17,182 bases of DNA from DASPRG01 sp963796125 (GCA_963796125.1 CAWCKM010000007.1:1-17182); one strand, 5' to 3'; shown: positions 7,897 to 15,573, numbered from the stretch's first letter. Notes: generated by a model not told the origin, from the letters alone. Numbers and translations: made by a program.

Positions 7897-8153
7897 TAAC
7901 CCACGAGGAACTGAAAAAGGAAGTTGTTCATTGGTCTAAGAAGATAGGGGTTAGACCTGTTGAAGTCCATATCCGTAAGATGCAGAGGAAATGGGCATCC
8001 TGTTCAAGCAGAGGCAGAATTACCATCAATGCTGATATTCTGAAGCAGACAAAGAAGTTCCTTGATGAGGTCATAGTCCATGAACTGCTGCACCTGAAGT
8101 ATCCGAATCACGGGAAGATGTTTAAGGCGTTGATGAGGAGTTATTTAAAATGA
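7893..8153 (+). CDS. DUF45/YgjP-like M48-type zinc metallopeptidase
   Basis: This 86-residue protein contains the zinc-binding helix VIVHELLHLKYPNHGKMF (HExxH with a downstream His). It also has the family motif RKMQRKWASCSSRGRITIN. The start overlaps the hsdR stop (ATGA at 7893-7896), indicating translational coupling to HsdR. DUF45 proteins are recurrent partners of type I R-M operons, but their role there is not known to me. The protein is shorter than the E. coli YgjP type (about 170 residues) and lacks a long N-terminal part. The frame and catalytic motif are intact. Confidence 0.8.
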   Translation: MITHEELKKEVVHWSKKIGVRPVEVHIRKMQRKWASCSSRGRITINADILKQTKKFLDEVIVHELLHLKYPNHGKMFKALMRSYLK

Positions 8154-8229
8154 GTTTTCAGCAGGAGCGCGGCCCAGAGTTTTTAAGGCCTGCAAATGCC
8201 CTATCTGCGTTGTATGTTATTATTCAGAG

Positions 8230-8278
8230 TTGAGTTTTATAGACAATATTCTATAGTATAATATATATATTAATATAG
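8230..8278 (+). promoter_or_regulatory. Candidate promoter and operator of the vapBC-like pair
   Basis: TTGAGT (8230-8235) and TATAGT (8252-8257) are 16 bases apart; a perfect TATAAT also lies at 8257-8262. The inverted repeat ATAGA-caatat-TCTAT (8239-8254) overlaps the spacer. A looser AT-rich inverted repeat runs from 8251 to 8278. Ribbon-helix-helix antitoxins usually autorepress at such sites, so this is a plausible operator. Confidence 0.45.
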
Positions 8279-8289
8279 GGAGGATGAAT

Positions 8290-8550
8290 ATGGGTGGCTC
8301 AACTAAGCAGGCAAATTTCCTTTTACCTGAGGATTTGCTTGATGAACTTAAAATGACTGTTTCTAAAAGGCAGCAGAGTAAAGTTGTGGCAGATGCATTG
8401 CGGAAAGAACTGAAGCGATTGAAAATGGAAAAAGTGATTCAAACAAGTTTTGGAGCATGGAAGGATCTTGACCATCCTGAATTAAAAGCTGGCACTGGGG
8501 AATTTGTGAGGAAACTGAGAAGATCGTCAAGATTAGGCCGCTCTAAATGA
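8290..8550 (+). CDS. Ribbon-helix-helix-like antitoxin of a VapBC pair
   Basis: ATG 8290 lies six bases after GGGAGG (8278-8283). ATG 8284 in the same frame directly abuts that site and is less likely. The 87-residue protein begins with a short basic strand (TKQANFLLPEDLLDELKMTV), then a helix with SKVVADALRKELKRLKME, as in RHH/CopG-type antitoxins. The C-terminal half (SFGAWKDLDHPEL...) is the usual toxin-binding tail. The stop overlaps the PIN toxin start (ATGA at 8547-8550), the standard coupling of antitoxin and toxin. The family is assigned from this context and the fold pattern, not from a diagnostic motif. Confidence 0.75.
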   Translation: MGGSTKQANFLLPEDLLDELKMTVSKRQQSKVVADALRKELKRLKMEKVIQTSFGAWKDLDHPELKAGTGEFVRKLRRSSRLGRSK

Positions 8551-8921
8551 AAAAAGTCCTTGTTGATACAGATATCCTTATCAACTTTTTGAGAGGCAGA
8601 GAAAAAGCCAGGGATTATCTGTTCTCACTTCTTGAAGAATCAACAATGTATTGTTCTGTAATATCGATTGCAGAGATACATGCAGGCATGAAAGAGCATG
8701 AAAAGGAAAAAACAACTGAACTCATAGATAGTCTGAATATTGTTGACATAACACGTGAGATTGCTGAAAAGGCTGGAATATATAAGAGAGATGAAAGAAA
8801 GCAGTTTCTTGAACTGGACGATTGCTTTATTGCAGCAACTGCCTTTGTCAAAGGAGCTATTCTTGCAACAGGAAACGGGAAACATTATCCAATGCAGGAT
8901 ATAACAAAAGAGATAGTTTAG
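8547..8921 (+). CDS. vapC: PIN-domain RNase toxin, VapC family
   Basis: The 124-residue protein has the PIN active-site acids: D7 and D9 in VLVDTDILINFL, E43 in SIAEIHAGM, and D91/D92 in LELDDCFIAATA. A late LATGNGKHYP replaces the usual LAT(R/N)N..HF. VapC toxins cut tRNA or rRNA and are held inactive by the co-expressed VapB. The length and domain are complete with no damage, so this pair may be functional. Confidence 0.87.
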   Translation: MKKVLVDTDILINFLRGREKARDYLFSLLEESTMYCSVISIAEIHAGMKEHEKEKTTELIDSLNIVDITREIAEKAGIYKRDERKQFLELDDCFIAATAFVKGAILATGNGKHYPMQDITKEIV

Positions 8922-9019
8922 AAGATTGGTATGGATCTGCTTGTTAGTATTTGACTTTGTTTTCATTTGGTCAAGCGATGTATAAAGAAAATCAGAGATA
9001 AGGCAGGCATGGTAATAAA

Positions 9020-9205
9020 GTGAACAAAAAGGCCGATCCTGCAGAAATCGAAAAACGAATTAAAATGTGGGCTGACGTGACAATGGTGACTCTTGAATTG
9101 AAGTATGCTGCAATGAGAAAGAGATATCCTGCACTTAGCGAAGACGAAATCTCAGAATTGGTAAGAAAAGAGCTTTCAATGCTTAAGATAAAACAGAATG
9201 AATGA
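9020..9205 (+). CDS. Small hypothetical protein paired with a nucleotidyltransferase
   Basis: This 61-residue charged, probably helical protein (MNKKADPAEIEKRIKMWADV ...) starts at GTG 9020 without a strong Shine-Dalgarno. A start at ATG 9065 is also possible. I do not recognise the family. It contains no membrane segment or signal peptide. It overlaps the following nucleotidyltransferase gene by eight bases (9198-9205), which suggests a two-gene module in which this is the regulator or partner subunit. Confidence 0.6.
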   Translation: MNKKADPAEIEKRIKMWADVTMVTLELKYAAMRKRYPALSEDEISELVRKELSMLKIKQNE

Positions 9206-9728
9206 TAACCCACTCATTAAATCTCTCAGGGAGCTTTGTTTTTTCCTCGACAATACCAGGATAGAATATATGCTGGTTGGTGGATTAGCAGTCGGTATAT
9301 GGAGTGAACCAAGGGCAACAGTTGATATTGATTTTCTTGTCTCAATGAAGACAGATGACTACAACATCCTCAAGAAGAAAATGAAAGAAAGCGAGAAATT
9401 CATTTTCATATATGACGAACCAATGACATTTGCAAGCATATCTTTTCTGAGAGCCACATTAAAGAGCAACAAGGATATATCCGTTGATTTCCTATTCGCG
9501 GATGATGATTTTAGAAATGAGGCTTTGAAAAGGAAAGAAGCTATCCATATGGCTGGTTTTTCAGTCAATGTCACAACGCCTGAAGATCTGATAATCTTGA
9601 AATTATTGAGCGGTAGAGAGCAGGATAACCTTGATGCGAAGAAGATACTTGAAATTCAAAAAGGGAATCTTGACATGAAACATATACAGAATTGGCTGCA
9701 TAAACTCGGTATAGAATTGGCAATTTGA
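9198..9728 (+). CDS. Nucleotidyltransferase of the AbiEii/DUF6036-like superfamily
   Basis: The 176-residue protein has the DNA polymerase-beta-type nucleotidyltransferase core: GGLAVGIWSEPRATVDIDFL with GG at 28-29 and D43/D45, plus the third acid D97 in ISVDFLFADDD. The C-terminal part has TTPEDLIILKLLSGREQDNL, also typical of this superfamily (the PEDLIxxKL helix). Members act as toxins in AbiE-like systems or as stress nucleotidyltransferases of unknown substrate. The preceding 61-residue gene overlaps it, arguing for a functional pair. No HEPN gene is adjacent. Confidence 0.75.
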   Translation: MNDNPLIKSLRELCFFLDNTRIEYMLVGGLAVGIWSEPRATVDIDFLVSMKTDDYNILKKKMKESEKFIFIYDEPMTFASISFLRATLKSNKDISVDFLFADDDFRNEALKRKEAIHMAGFSVNVTTPEDLIILKLLSGREQDNLDAKKILEIQKGNLDMKHIQNWLHKLGIELAI

Positions 9729-9779
9729 TAATTGTGATATGCTTTGGTGTGATCTTCTTGGAGGGAGATAGAGGATAGA

Positions 9780-10778
9780 TTGGGAGAATTCTGGAAAAGA
9801 CTGGCGCTGGTTTTTGCTCTCATAGGTTTTATTATTTCCTTTGGAACGATAGGGTACATAGTCATAGAGGGATGGAGTTTTCTGGATTCCCTGTATATGA
9901 CTGTAACAACTCTCACCACCGTTGGTTATCGAGAAATCAGAGAACTTTCCGAGGCTGGAAGATGGTTTACCATTACCCTTATAATAGGCGGTGTGGGCAC
10001 CATGCTGTATGCCCTTAGCACCGGTGCCAAATTTATTTTGGAAGGCGAACTCCAGGAAATATACGGGAGGAGGAGATTGGAAAAGAAAATTAAGGAACTC
10101 GATGACCATTACATTATTTGCGGTTATGGCAGGATGGGAAAGATAATAGCAAGGGAATTGAAAAATGAGAAAGTAAAACTCGTTGCAATAGAAAAAACCC
10201 CAACCATACACGCAAAGGAAGAAGCTTTTGTCATCACAGGTGACGCTACGCAGGATGACATCCTGAAGGAAGTGGGAATAGAAAGAGCAAGGGGTTTAAT
10301 AACGGTACTTCCCACCGATGCAGAAAACCTGTATGTTGTTTTGAGTGCAAAAGGATTAAACCCTAATCTTTTTATTGTTGCAAGGGCAGGAGAAGAGGGA
10401 TCAGAGCAAAAACTCCTCAGGGCAGGTGCTGACAGGGTAATTTCACCTTATCACATTGGTGGACTCAGAATAGCTCATACAGTCCTTAAGCCTGCTGTTG
10501 TGGATTTCATAGAGTTAGCAACAAAGAGCGGTAATATCGACCTCCAGTTGGAGGAAATAGCAATTCCGGATCTTTCTGACTACTCAGGGCTCTCACTGGA
10601 TCAGTGTGGTTTTGGAAAGGAACTGGGTGTCATCATTGTTGCCATTAAGAAACCGAATGGTGATATGAAGTTCAACCCCACATATCTTACGCTCATTGAA
10701 CCTGGAGATACTTTGATTGCCCTCGGAGAGGTATCAAAATTGAAAGTACTTGAAGAGATGATAGCTGCTAAGAAATAG
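9780..10778 (+). CDS. RCK-domain potassium channel (MthK-like)
   Basis: TTG 9780 follows GAGGAT (9771-9776). The protein (332 residues) has a first transmembrane helix (residues 7-29), a pore loop with filter TVGY (47-50) and a second helix (61-82). A TrkA-N/RCK nucleotide-binding domain follows, with GYGRMG at 115-120 and VITGDATQDDILKEVGI. A C-terminal RCK_C domain completes it (LEEIAIPDLSDYSGL to EPGDTLIALG). The filter continues as REI instead of the common G(D/E), so the residue after the Tyr is Arg. Such a protein forms a tetrameric K+ pore gated by a ligand-binding ring. It meets the sixA gene tail to tail with only five bases between. Confidence 0.9.
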   Translation: MGEFWKRLALVFALIGFIISFGTIGYIVIEGWSFLDSLYMTVTTLTTVGYREIRELSEAGRWFTITLIIGGVGTMLYALSTGAKFILEGELQEIYGRRRLEKKIKELDDHYIICGYGRMGKIIARELKNEKVKLVAIEKTPTIHAKEEAFVITGDATQDDILKEVGIERARGLITVLPTDAENLYVVLSAKGLNPNLFIVARAGEEGSEQKLLRAGADRVISPYHIGGLRIAHTVLKPAVVDFIELATKSGNIDLQLEEIAIPDLSDYSGLSLDQCGFGKELGVIIVAIKKPNGDMKFNPTYLTLIEPGDTLIALGEVSKLKVLEEMIAAKK

Positions 10779-10783
10779 AACAG

Positions 10784-11243
10784 CTATACAATTTCCGGCG
10801 TTATCATCCATTGTAGAGTCCAGGTTCCTGCATCATCCCTTTTCATGCACACGACACCGCCCATCTTGAAGGCAATAATGCTTTTTTCCTTGTCACCACT
10901 AAGAAGAAATGATGAGAGCTTTCCAAGGTGAGGAAGATGTCCGACAAGCATGAGGGAATGAGTTTTTGTTTTCAGCTTTTCAGCCCATAAGATAGGTTCA
11001 TTGAGAGGTGCAAGACCCTCTGTTTCCGAGACACCCTTTGTTATGCTCAAACTATCAGCGATGATCTCTGCTGTCTGCCTTGCCCGTAATTTGGAGCTAT
11101 GAAGTACTTCTTCTACCGTTATTTTTAATCTGAACATAAAGGATGCTACTTTTTTTACATCCTCTATGCCCTTGTCAGAGAGAGGTCTTGCAGGGTCTTC
11201 TTCCTCTTTTTGCGTCTCCGTGTTGAACAAGATAAAGAAACAT
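10784..11243 (-). CDS. sixA: SixA-type phosphohistidine phosphatase, one N-terminal frameshift
   Basis: This histidine-phosphatase superfamily protein matches SixA, which dephosphorylates phosphohistidine in HPt or PTS proteins. The main frame (10784-11230) reads EEEDPARPLSDKGIEDV, then LHSSKLRARQTAEIIADSL and LMLVGHLPHLGKLSSF. The missing front is in another frame: ATG at 11243 gives MFLYLVQHGDAK with the catalytic QHG, preceded by GAGGAGG. The two halves join at a T5 run (11207-11211; A5 on the coding strand), where removing one base yields GDAKEEEDP. The whole protein is about 152 residues, normal for the family. A homopolymer sequencing error is the simplest explanation. Confidence 0.8.
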
Positions 11244-11259
11244 GGTTGCCTCCTCAGGT

Positions 11260-11348
11260 TGTCATTCCGACTTGTTCGGAATCTTTCTTTAATTGTTTTG
11301 CTCTTTCACATTGTTTTTCAGAAGGATTCTCGACAAGCGAGAATGACA
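11260..11348. repeat. Family 2 nested palindrome, copy B
   Basis: Arms at 11260-11288 and 11320-11348 are inverted copies. The left arm folds as ATTCCGA-cttgt-TCGGAAT and the right arm as ATTCTCG-acaag-CGAGAAT. The positions that differ between arms are paired within each stem. The copy lies between the CDF stop and the sixA start on the minus strand, just upstream of the sixA ribosome-binding site. Confidence 0.8.
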
Positions 11349-11417
11349 AAACAAATAACTGCTTTATTGAGAATTCCAAGAAGAACCTATTCAATGTTTT
11401 TTCCCCCTGCAGTTGCA

Positions 11418-12304
11418 TTAGTGCTTAATTGAGTCAGGCTCGATATGCACAACAATGTCCACGACAGAGGGAAATGCCTTCTTAATTTCTTTCTCTATGT
11501 TGTCGGCAATTTCATGTGCTTTTTCAATTGGAAGCTCGCTCCTTACAAGGACATGGAGATCAACGTAGGTAGAGTTCACTGAACCTCTCGTCCTTATCTC
11601 ATGGCAACCCTGAACACCTTCTATCCTGTTTACCACTGACTTAATTGCAGAAGTGTCAATGCAGACTGTGTCAACAAGTATATCTGATGCGTCCTTGAGG
11701 ATTTCATAACCTATTCTTGCTATGAAAAAGGTTATTACAATTCCCACGATGGGGTCTGCCAGGTAATAACCCTTTTGAGCAAAGAAAAGGCTTATGAGCA
11801 CGGCGATCGATGCAAGGATATCACTTTTTGTATGTTTTGCATCGGCTATCAGGAAAGAACTGCCAAGTTTTTTCCCTTTTTTGATTCATATAGCGTTACA
11901 AAGATATTTACTCCCATTGTTACCAGTATCACAACAAAGCTGATTGAAGTAACGCTTGTCTTATAACCCTCAATGAAGAAGAGGTAGACCTTCTTCAATA
12001 TCTGAAAGCAGGAAGTGAAGATCATGGCAGCAATAATGATTGTAAAAAGGGTTTCATACTTTCCATGTCCATAGGGGTGATTTTCATCAGGAGGGTGGGA
12101 GGCTATCCAGGTGCCGACAAGACCTACTACATTCGAAATCCCGTCAAAGAAAGAATGGAATCCGTCGGACATCATGGCGACAGAACTGGTCATGTGTCCG
12201 TAGAGGACTTTTGCTGTCGCAACAAAGGAATTCAGGATGAGAGTAATGATGAGGACTTTTCTTACCTCAGCAGAGGTATTTTTTATGCTATGATCACTTC
12301 CCAT
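11418..12304 (-). CDS. Cation diffusion facilitator (CDF) family transporter, one frameshift
   Basis: The N-terminal part (11849-12304) carries the first metal site SDGFHSFFDGISN (D47, H50, D54) and several transmembrane helices. The second part (from about 11870 down to 11418) carries the second site, ADAKHTKSDILAS, the last helices, and the cytosolic ferredoxin-like domain (VEGVQGCHEIRTRG-like segment through VVHIEPD). The frame breaks between YESKKGK and KLGSSFLIADAKH, at two T6 runs (11868-11882). The joined length is about 295 residues, standard for CDF. These proteins export Zn2+, Fe2+ or Mn2+ by proton antiport; the substrate cannot be read here. Its start overlaps the tgt 3' end by 22 bases, so the two genes are co-transcribed. 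Confidence 0.85.
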
Positions 12305-13374
12305 TGAGTTTTAAACGCGCTGAATGTGTTTTCGGTAATAGATTTTCTCATATTCCTGAAAAAATTGAAATAGAAATAGAGGTTATGAATGGTGTTCAGC
12401 CTCATGGAGAGGATCTCTTTCGCAAGGAAGATATGACGCAAATATCCTCTTGAATAATTTCTGCAGGTGTAACAGTTGCAGTCAGGATCGAGGGGCGCGC
12501 TGTCTGATTTGTATTCGGTCCTCTTAATGCTCACCCTTCCTCTGCTTGTAAAGAGCGTTCCGTTTCTCGCATTCCTTGTAGGCATCACGCAATCAAAGAT
12601 ATCAAACCCGGCATCAACTGCAGCGAGTATATCTTTCAGGTCCCCGATCCCCATGAGATACCTCGGCTTATCAACAGGAAGAAGAGGTGCGGTGAAATAT
12701 ATCATTTCATACATTTCTTCTTTTGGCTCGCCTACACTCAGACCTCCTACTGCATAACCGTCGAACCCTATCTCCAGGAGTTGTTCCACACTTTTTGTAC
12801 GCAGGTCTTTGAATACACTGCCCTGACTTATTCCAAACAGTGCCTGTCCTTCTTTTTGAGCCTCTTTACACTTCCATGCCCACCTTGTCGTTAAATCAAG
12901 AGACCTGGAGGCGTAATCATAAGGCGCTGGGTAAGGGGGGCATTCGTCAAAGGTCATTGCAATATCAGACCCAAGTAATGACTGGATATCCATTGCTTCT
13001 TTCGGTCCGATGAAATGCATTGAACCGTCAATATGTGAACGAAAATGAACGCCGCTATCCTGTATTTTTCTTAAAGCCGAGAGGCTGTAGACCTGAAAAC
13101 CACCACTGTCTGTAAGCACAGGTCTATCCCAGTTGATGAATCTGTGGATACCTCCGAGAGAAGCGACTGTGTCAGCACCCGGCCTCAGGTAAAGGTGATA
13201 TGTATTGCACAGAATTATTTCAGCTCCCATCTCTTTTAGTTCATCAGTGGAGATTGCCTTGACCGTTCCGATGGTTGCAACAGGCATGAAGGCAGGAGTG
13301 TTAATTACACCTCTCGGTGTTCCTATAACACACGACCGCGCATTTCCATTTGTCTTGATTATGTTGAATTGCAT
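12283..13374 (-). CDS. tgt: tRNA-guanine(34) transglycosylase (queuine/preQ1 tRNA-ribosyltransferase)
   Basis: This enzyme exchanges guanine at position 34 of GUN-anticodon tRNAs for preQ1 in queuosine synthesis. The 363-residue protein is full length and intact. It has the substrate-binding VLTDSGGFQVYSL with D89, the GGLSVGEPKEEM loop, and the nucleophile D261 in DIFDCVMPTRNARNG. The zinc ligands are C299, C301, C304 (DCNCYTC) and H330 (RLNTIHN). The start ATG 13372-13374 lacks a strong Shine-Dalgarno. The gene leads a minus-strand unit with the CDF transporter. Confidence 0.95.
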   Translation of the reverse strand: MQFNIIKTNGNARSCVIGTPRGVINTPAFMPVATIGTVKAISTDELKEMGAEIILCNTYHLYLRPGADTVASLGGIHRFINWDRPVLTDSGGFQVYSLSALRKIQDSGVHFRSHIDGSMHFIGPKEAMDIQSLLGSDIAMTFDECPPYPAPYDYASRSLDLTTRWAWKCKEAQKEGQALFGISQGSVFKDLRTKSVEQLLEIGFDGYAVGGLSVGEPKEEMYEMIYFTAPLLPVDKPRYLMGIGDLKDILAAVDAGFDIFDCVMPTRNARNGTLFTSRGRVSIKRTEYKSDSAPLDPDCNCYTCRNYSRGYLRHIFLAKEILSMRLNTIHNLYFYFNFFRNMRKSITENTFSAFKTQWEVIIA

Positions 13375-13398
13375 GGCACTTCTGAAAGTTTAACCAAG

Positions 13399-13426
13399 AT
13401 TGTAACAGGAAATCAAAAAAGGCAAC
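13399..13426 (-). promoter_or_regulatory. Weak candidate promoter of tgt
   Basis: On the minus strand, TACAAT (13399-13404) lies 16 bases from GTTGCC (13421-13426), and the tgt ATG is 25 bases downstream of the -10. The -10 is good and the -35 is poor. It lies between the family 2 repeat and the tgt start. Confidence 0.35.
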
Positions 13427-13481
13427 AGGTTGACTCAATTACTAAGACGGGCATTAGTAAGGGGACATTACTATCACTTTC

Positions 13482-13548
13482 TGTCATTGCGGCTTGTCCG
13501 CAATCCTTCTGGGTTTTTCAGAAGGATTCCCGACAAGCGGGAATGACA
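13482..13548. repeat. Family 2 nested palindrome, copy C
   Basis: Arms at 13482-13510 and 13520-13548 are inverted copies separated by nine bases. Each arm is a perfect hairpin: ATTGCGG-cttgt-CCGCAAT and ATTCCCG-acaag-CGGGAAT. The outer TGTCA/TGACA and inner AATCCTTCT/AGAAGGATT sequences are constant, while the stem cores vary in a compensated way. The copy lies between the fis-like gene and tgt, so it could also act as an mRNA hairpin between them. Confidence 0.85.
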
Positions 13549-13622
13549 ACCATTGGAACAGAGTTCGGTGTGAATAAACCAGGAATGTTAATTGGATAGC
13601 AAATACAAATCAGTGACCTTAC

Positions 13623-13889
13623 TCAAAATTTTATTTTGTATTCTTTGATCTTTGATCTCAGGGTATTCCTGTTTATCCCGAGAGCCTTTGCAGCTCTGAG
13701 CTGGTTGCCTTCAGTTTCTTTCAGGACGATTGAGATGAGAGATTTTTCGACTTCTGAGATGACAGTATCATAAAGATTCGACCGCTCAAGTTTTGCCAGC
13801 TTTTTTAAATACCGCTTTAATTTTTCTTCAAGAAAATCATATACAGAGCATGAATTTAATGCTTCCAAAAGAAGTTCCTTTTTTTCCAT
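13623..13889 (-). CDS. Fis-family helix-turn-helix DNA-binding protein
   Basis: The 88-residue protein ends with the Fis/NtrC-type helix-turn-helix: ETEGNQLRAAKALGINRNTL, then RSKIKEYKIKF. Its N-terminal half (YDFLEEKLKRYLKKLAKLER) matches the dimerisation helices of stand-alone Fis rather than the end of a sigma-54 activator. Fis proteins bend DNA and modulate transcription and recombination. The ATG is preceded by AAGGGGAAT on the minus strand. The gene is intact and is followed on the same strand by repeat copy C and tgt. Confidence 0.85.
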   Translation of the reverse strand: MEKKELLLEALNSCSVYDFLEEKLKRYLKKLAKLERSNLYDTVISEVEKSLISIVLKETEGNQLRAAKALGINRNTLRSKIKEYKIKF

Positions 13890-14147
13890 TTTATTCCCCT
13901 TTAGTGAGAAGGTGTTTGAATTGATTAATGCAACAATTATTTTAAAGAAATCTTACTATTTTGTGTTATTAATTTTTTTTACTCACTGATTATGATTTTA
14001 TATCATGATTAGCAAATACAATACCAATAGAAATTTTACTCTCAATATTTGATAATCTACCTGCAGTGATTAAAAATATAATAATCATAGAGTTAGATCT
14101 TATAAAAAAATTAAAAGTATTCTTCTCTCTTTTGTTATAATCCCGAT
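13890..14147. other. AT-rich divergent intergenic region
   Basis: About 258 bases separate the divergent fis-like and epimerase genes. The stretch is markedly more AT-rich than its surroundings, with several A/T runs (for example around 13968-13982 and 14100-14120). The epimerase -10 is at its right end. I see no gene, structured RNA or repeat family in it. A regulatory region or Fis-binding tract is possible but not shown. Confidence 0.5.
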
Positions 14148-14148
14148 A
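14136..14148 (+). promoter_or_regulatory. Extended -10 abutting the epimerase start (possible leaderless transcript)
   Basis: A perfect TATAAT lies at 14136-14141, only six bases before the ATG at 14148. Transcription from it would begin at or near the A of the start codon. No Shine-Dalgarno precedes the ATG. No convincing -35 is seen at 16-18 bases (TTAAAA at 14111-14116 is 19 away). Confidence 0.5.
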
Positions 14149-15048
14149 TGAAAGTTCTCATCTGTGGCGGGACCGGTTTTATTGGTTCACGTCTTACACA
14201 CTATTTATTGAATCAGGGATTGCAGGTGGTTGTTCTTGCCAGGCATAAACCGGGAAGCATGCTGTCAGGTATGCAATTTTACGAGGCTGATTTGCTGAAG
14301 CCTGATACTTTTAAGCAGGAATGGTTTGAGGGAGTGGATGCTGTTATAAATTTGAGCGGTAAAAATATTTTTACCTTCTGGAGTGAGGAGAATAAAAAGG
14401 TTATATGGGATAGCAGGGTAACAGCGAATAAAAATCTCGTCAGTTTTATCTCAAAGCTTCAATATAAACCTAACGTTTTTGTTTCAGCCTCTGCTGTCGG
14501 TTATTATGGTGACAAGGGAGAAGCAGAACTTAATGAAGAAGCCAGGCGCGGACAGGGGTTTTTAGCAGAGCTTTGTGGAGAATGGGAGAGGGAGGCAAGA
14601 GAAGCAGAAAAATCAGGTATCCGTTCGGTACAGGTAAGAACTGCGCCGGTTCTTGCGAAGGGCGGTGGACTTGATGGAGCAAATCTTGAAATCGTTCCGG
14701 TTTGGATTTACTTTTGTTTTTGGTTCAGGCAACCAGTGGTTTTCGTGGGTTCACAGGGATGATCTGATCCGCATATATCATATGGCTGTTACCGATAAAA
14801 ACCTGTCAGGTCCGGTCAATGCGTGCTCTCCACATCCGGTACGGTTCAGGGAATTCCTTAATCATATCAGGGCATTCAAAAAGGCCATTGTGATTCCCTT
14901 CCCGGTATCACTTCTCAGAATATTTATGCGTGAAACAGCAGATGTTGTTCTCTTTAGTCAGAGAATGATTCCTGCTAAATTATTTAAAAATAACTTCCAG
15001 TTTTCCTATCCTAATTTACAAGATGCCTTAAAAGAAATATTTTCTTAG
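14148..15048 (+). CDS. TIGR01777/YfcH-type NAD-dependent epimerase, one frameshift
   Basis: This atypical short-chain dehydrogenase has the Rossmann motif GGTGFIG at residues 7-13, then VINLSGKNIF, SASAVGYYGDKGE and ELCGEWEREA, all landmarks of the YfcH family. The first frame runs into nonsense after VLAKGGGLDGA. The continuation in the next frame is ILKSFRFGFTFVFGSGNQWF followed by SWVHRDDLIRI, ending at 15048. The break is a single-base change near 14685-14695. The joined product is about 300 residues with the usual C-terminal substrate region (NACSPHPVRFREF). The substrate is unknown. Confidence 0.85.
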
Positions 15049-15165
15049 ATGGTAGCAGCTATTTTTAAATGAGTAATCCTCCCCCTGCGTTAAAAATTGA
15101 AGCAAAATAAATTACCCTTAGCTCTTTAATTTTCATGTTTTTATTTAATGTTATTGTATGTGACC

Positions 15166-15573
15166 ATGACTGAACCGGTAAAAGTTATAATGCGCTACGC
15201 TAATGGCAAACTTACCAAGGGCTATACCAATGATTTTTTCCCTAATAAGACTCTATTTCATGTTCGGTCCATTGAATGTGGACCCACAGATAAAGGTGAA
15301 GAGGTTCATGTAAAAGAGCTTAAGGCAGTATTTTTTGTAAAGGACTTTGTTGGGAACTCAGCTTACAATGAGATAAAACAGTTTGCAGAAGGTCAGCAGT
15401 ATTCTGGTCGAAAAGTGGAAGTGACATTTGCCGATGGTGAAGTGTTAGTTGGCTCAACTATGAGTTATGACCCCAATCGTCTTGGGTTTTTCGTGACTCC
15501 CGTAGATCCGAAATCAAACAATTTGAGAGTTTTTGTTATCTCAGCGGGTGTGAAACACTCTCGTTTTCTATAA
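15166..15573 (+). CDS. Uncharacterised conserved-looking protein (135 residues)
   Basis: ATG 15166 (MTEPVKVIMRYANGKLTKGY) is the likely start. A TTG-initiated extension to 15148 adds six residues and has no better ribosome-binding site. The protein looks all-beta, with paired segments KVIMRYANGKLTKGYTNDFF and RKVEVTFADGEVLVGSTM, suggesting two related barrel-like halves. Between them is a VKELKAVFFVKDFVGNSAYN segment of the kind I associate with small proteins annotated DUF6982 in Nitrospirota and deltaproteobacteria. That assignment is from memory and tentative. No catalytic motif, signal peptide or membrane segment is visible. Confidence 0.65.
   Translation: MTEPVKVIMRYANGKLTKGYTNDFFPNKTLFHVRSIECGPTDKGEEVHVKELKAVFFVKDFVGNSAYNEIKQFAEGQQYSGRKVEVTFADGEVLVGSTMSYDPNRLGFFVTPVDPKSNNLRVFVISAGVKHSRFL

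Noticed and set aside
9603..10211. A 202-codon open frame on the minus strand
   Set aside because: It lies opposite the nucleotidyltransferase and the start of the potassium channel, both with clear family motifs. Its translation is low in recognisable structure.
11166..11432. Plus-strand open frames over the sixA start and repeat copy B
   Set aside because: They run through the inverted repeat and antisense to sixA, with no family resemblance.
15046..15066. Possible rho-independent terminator after the epimerase (TAGC-A-GCTA then T run)
   Set aside because: The stem is only four pairs around one base, too weak to call.
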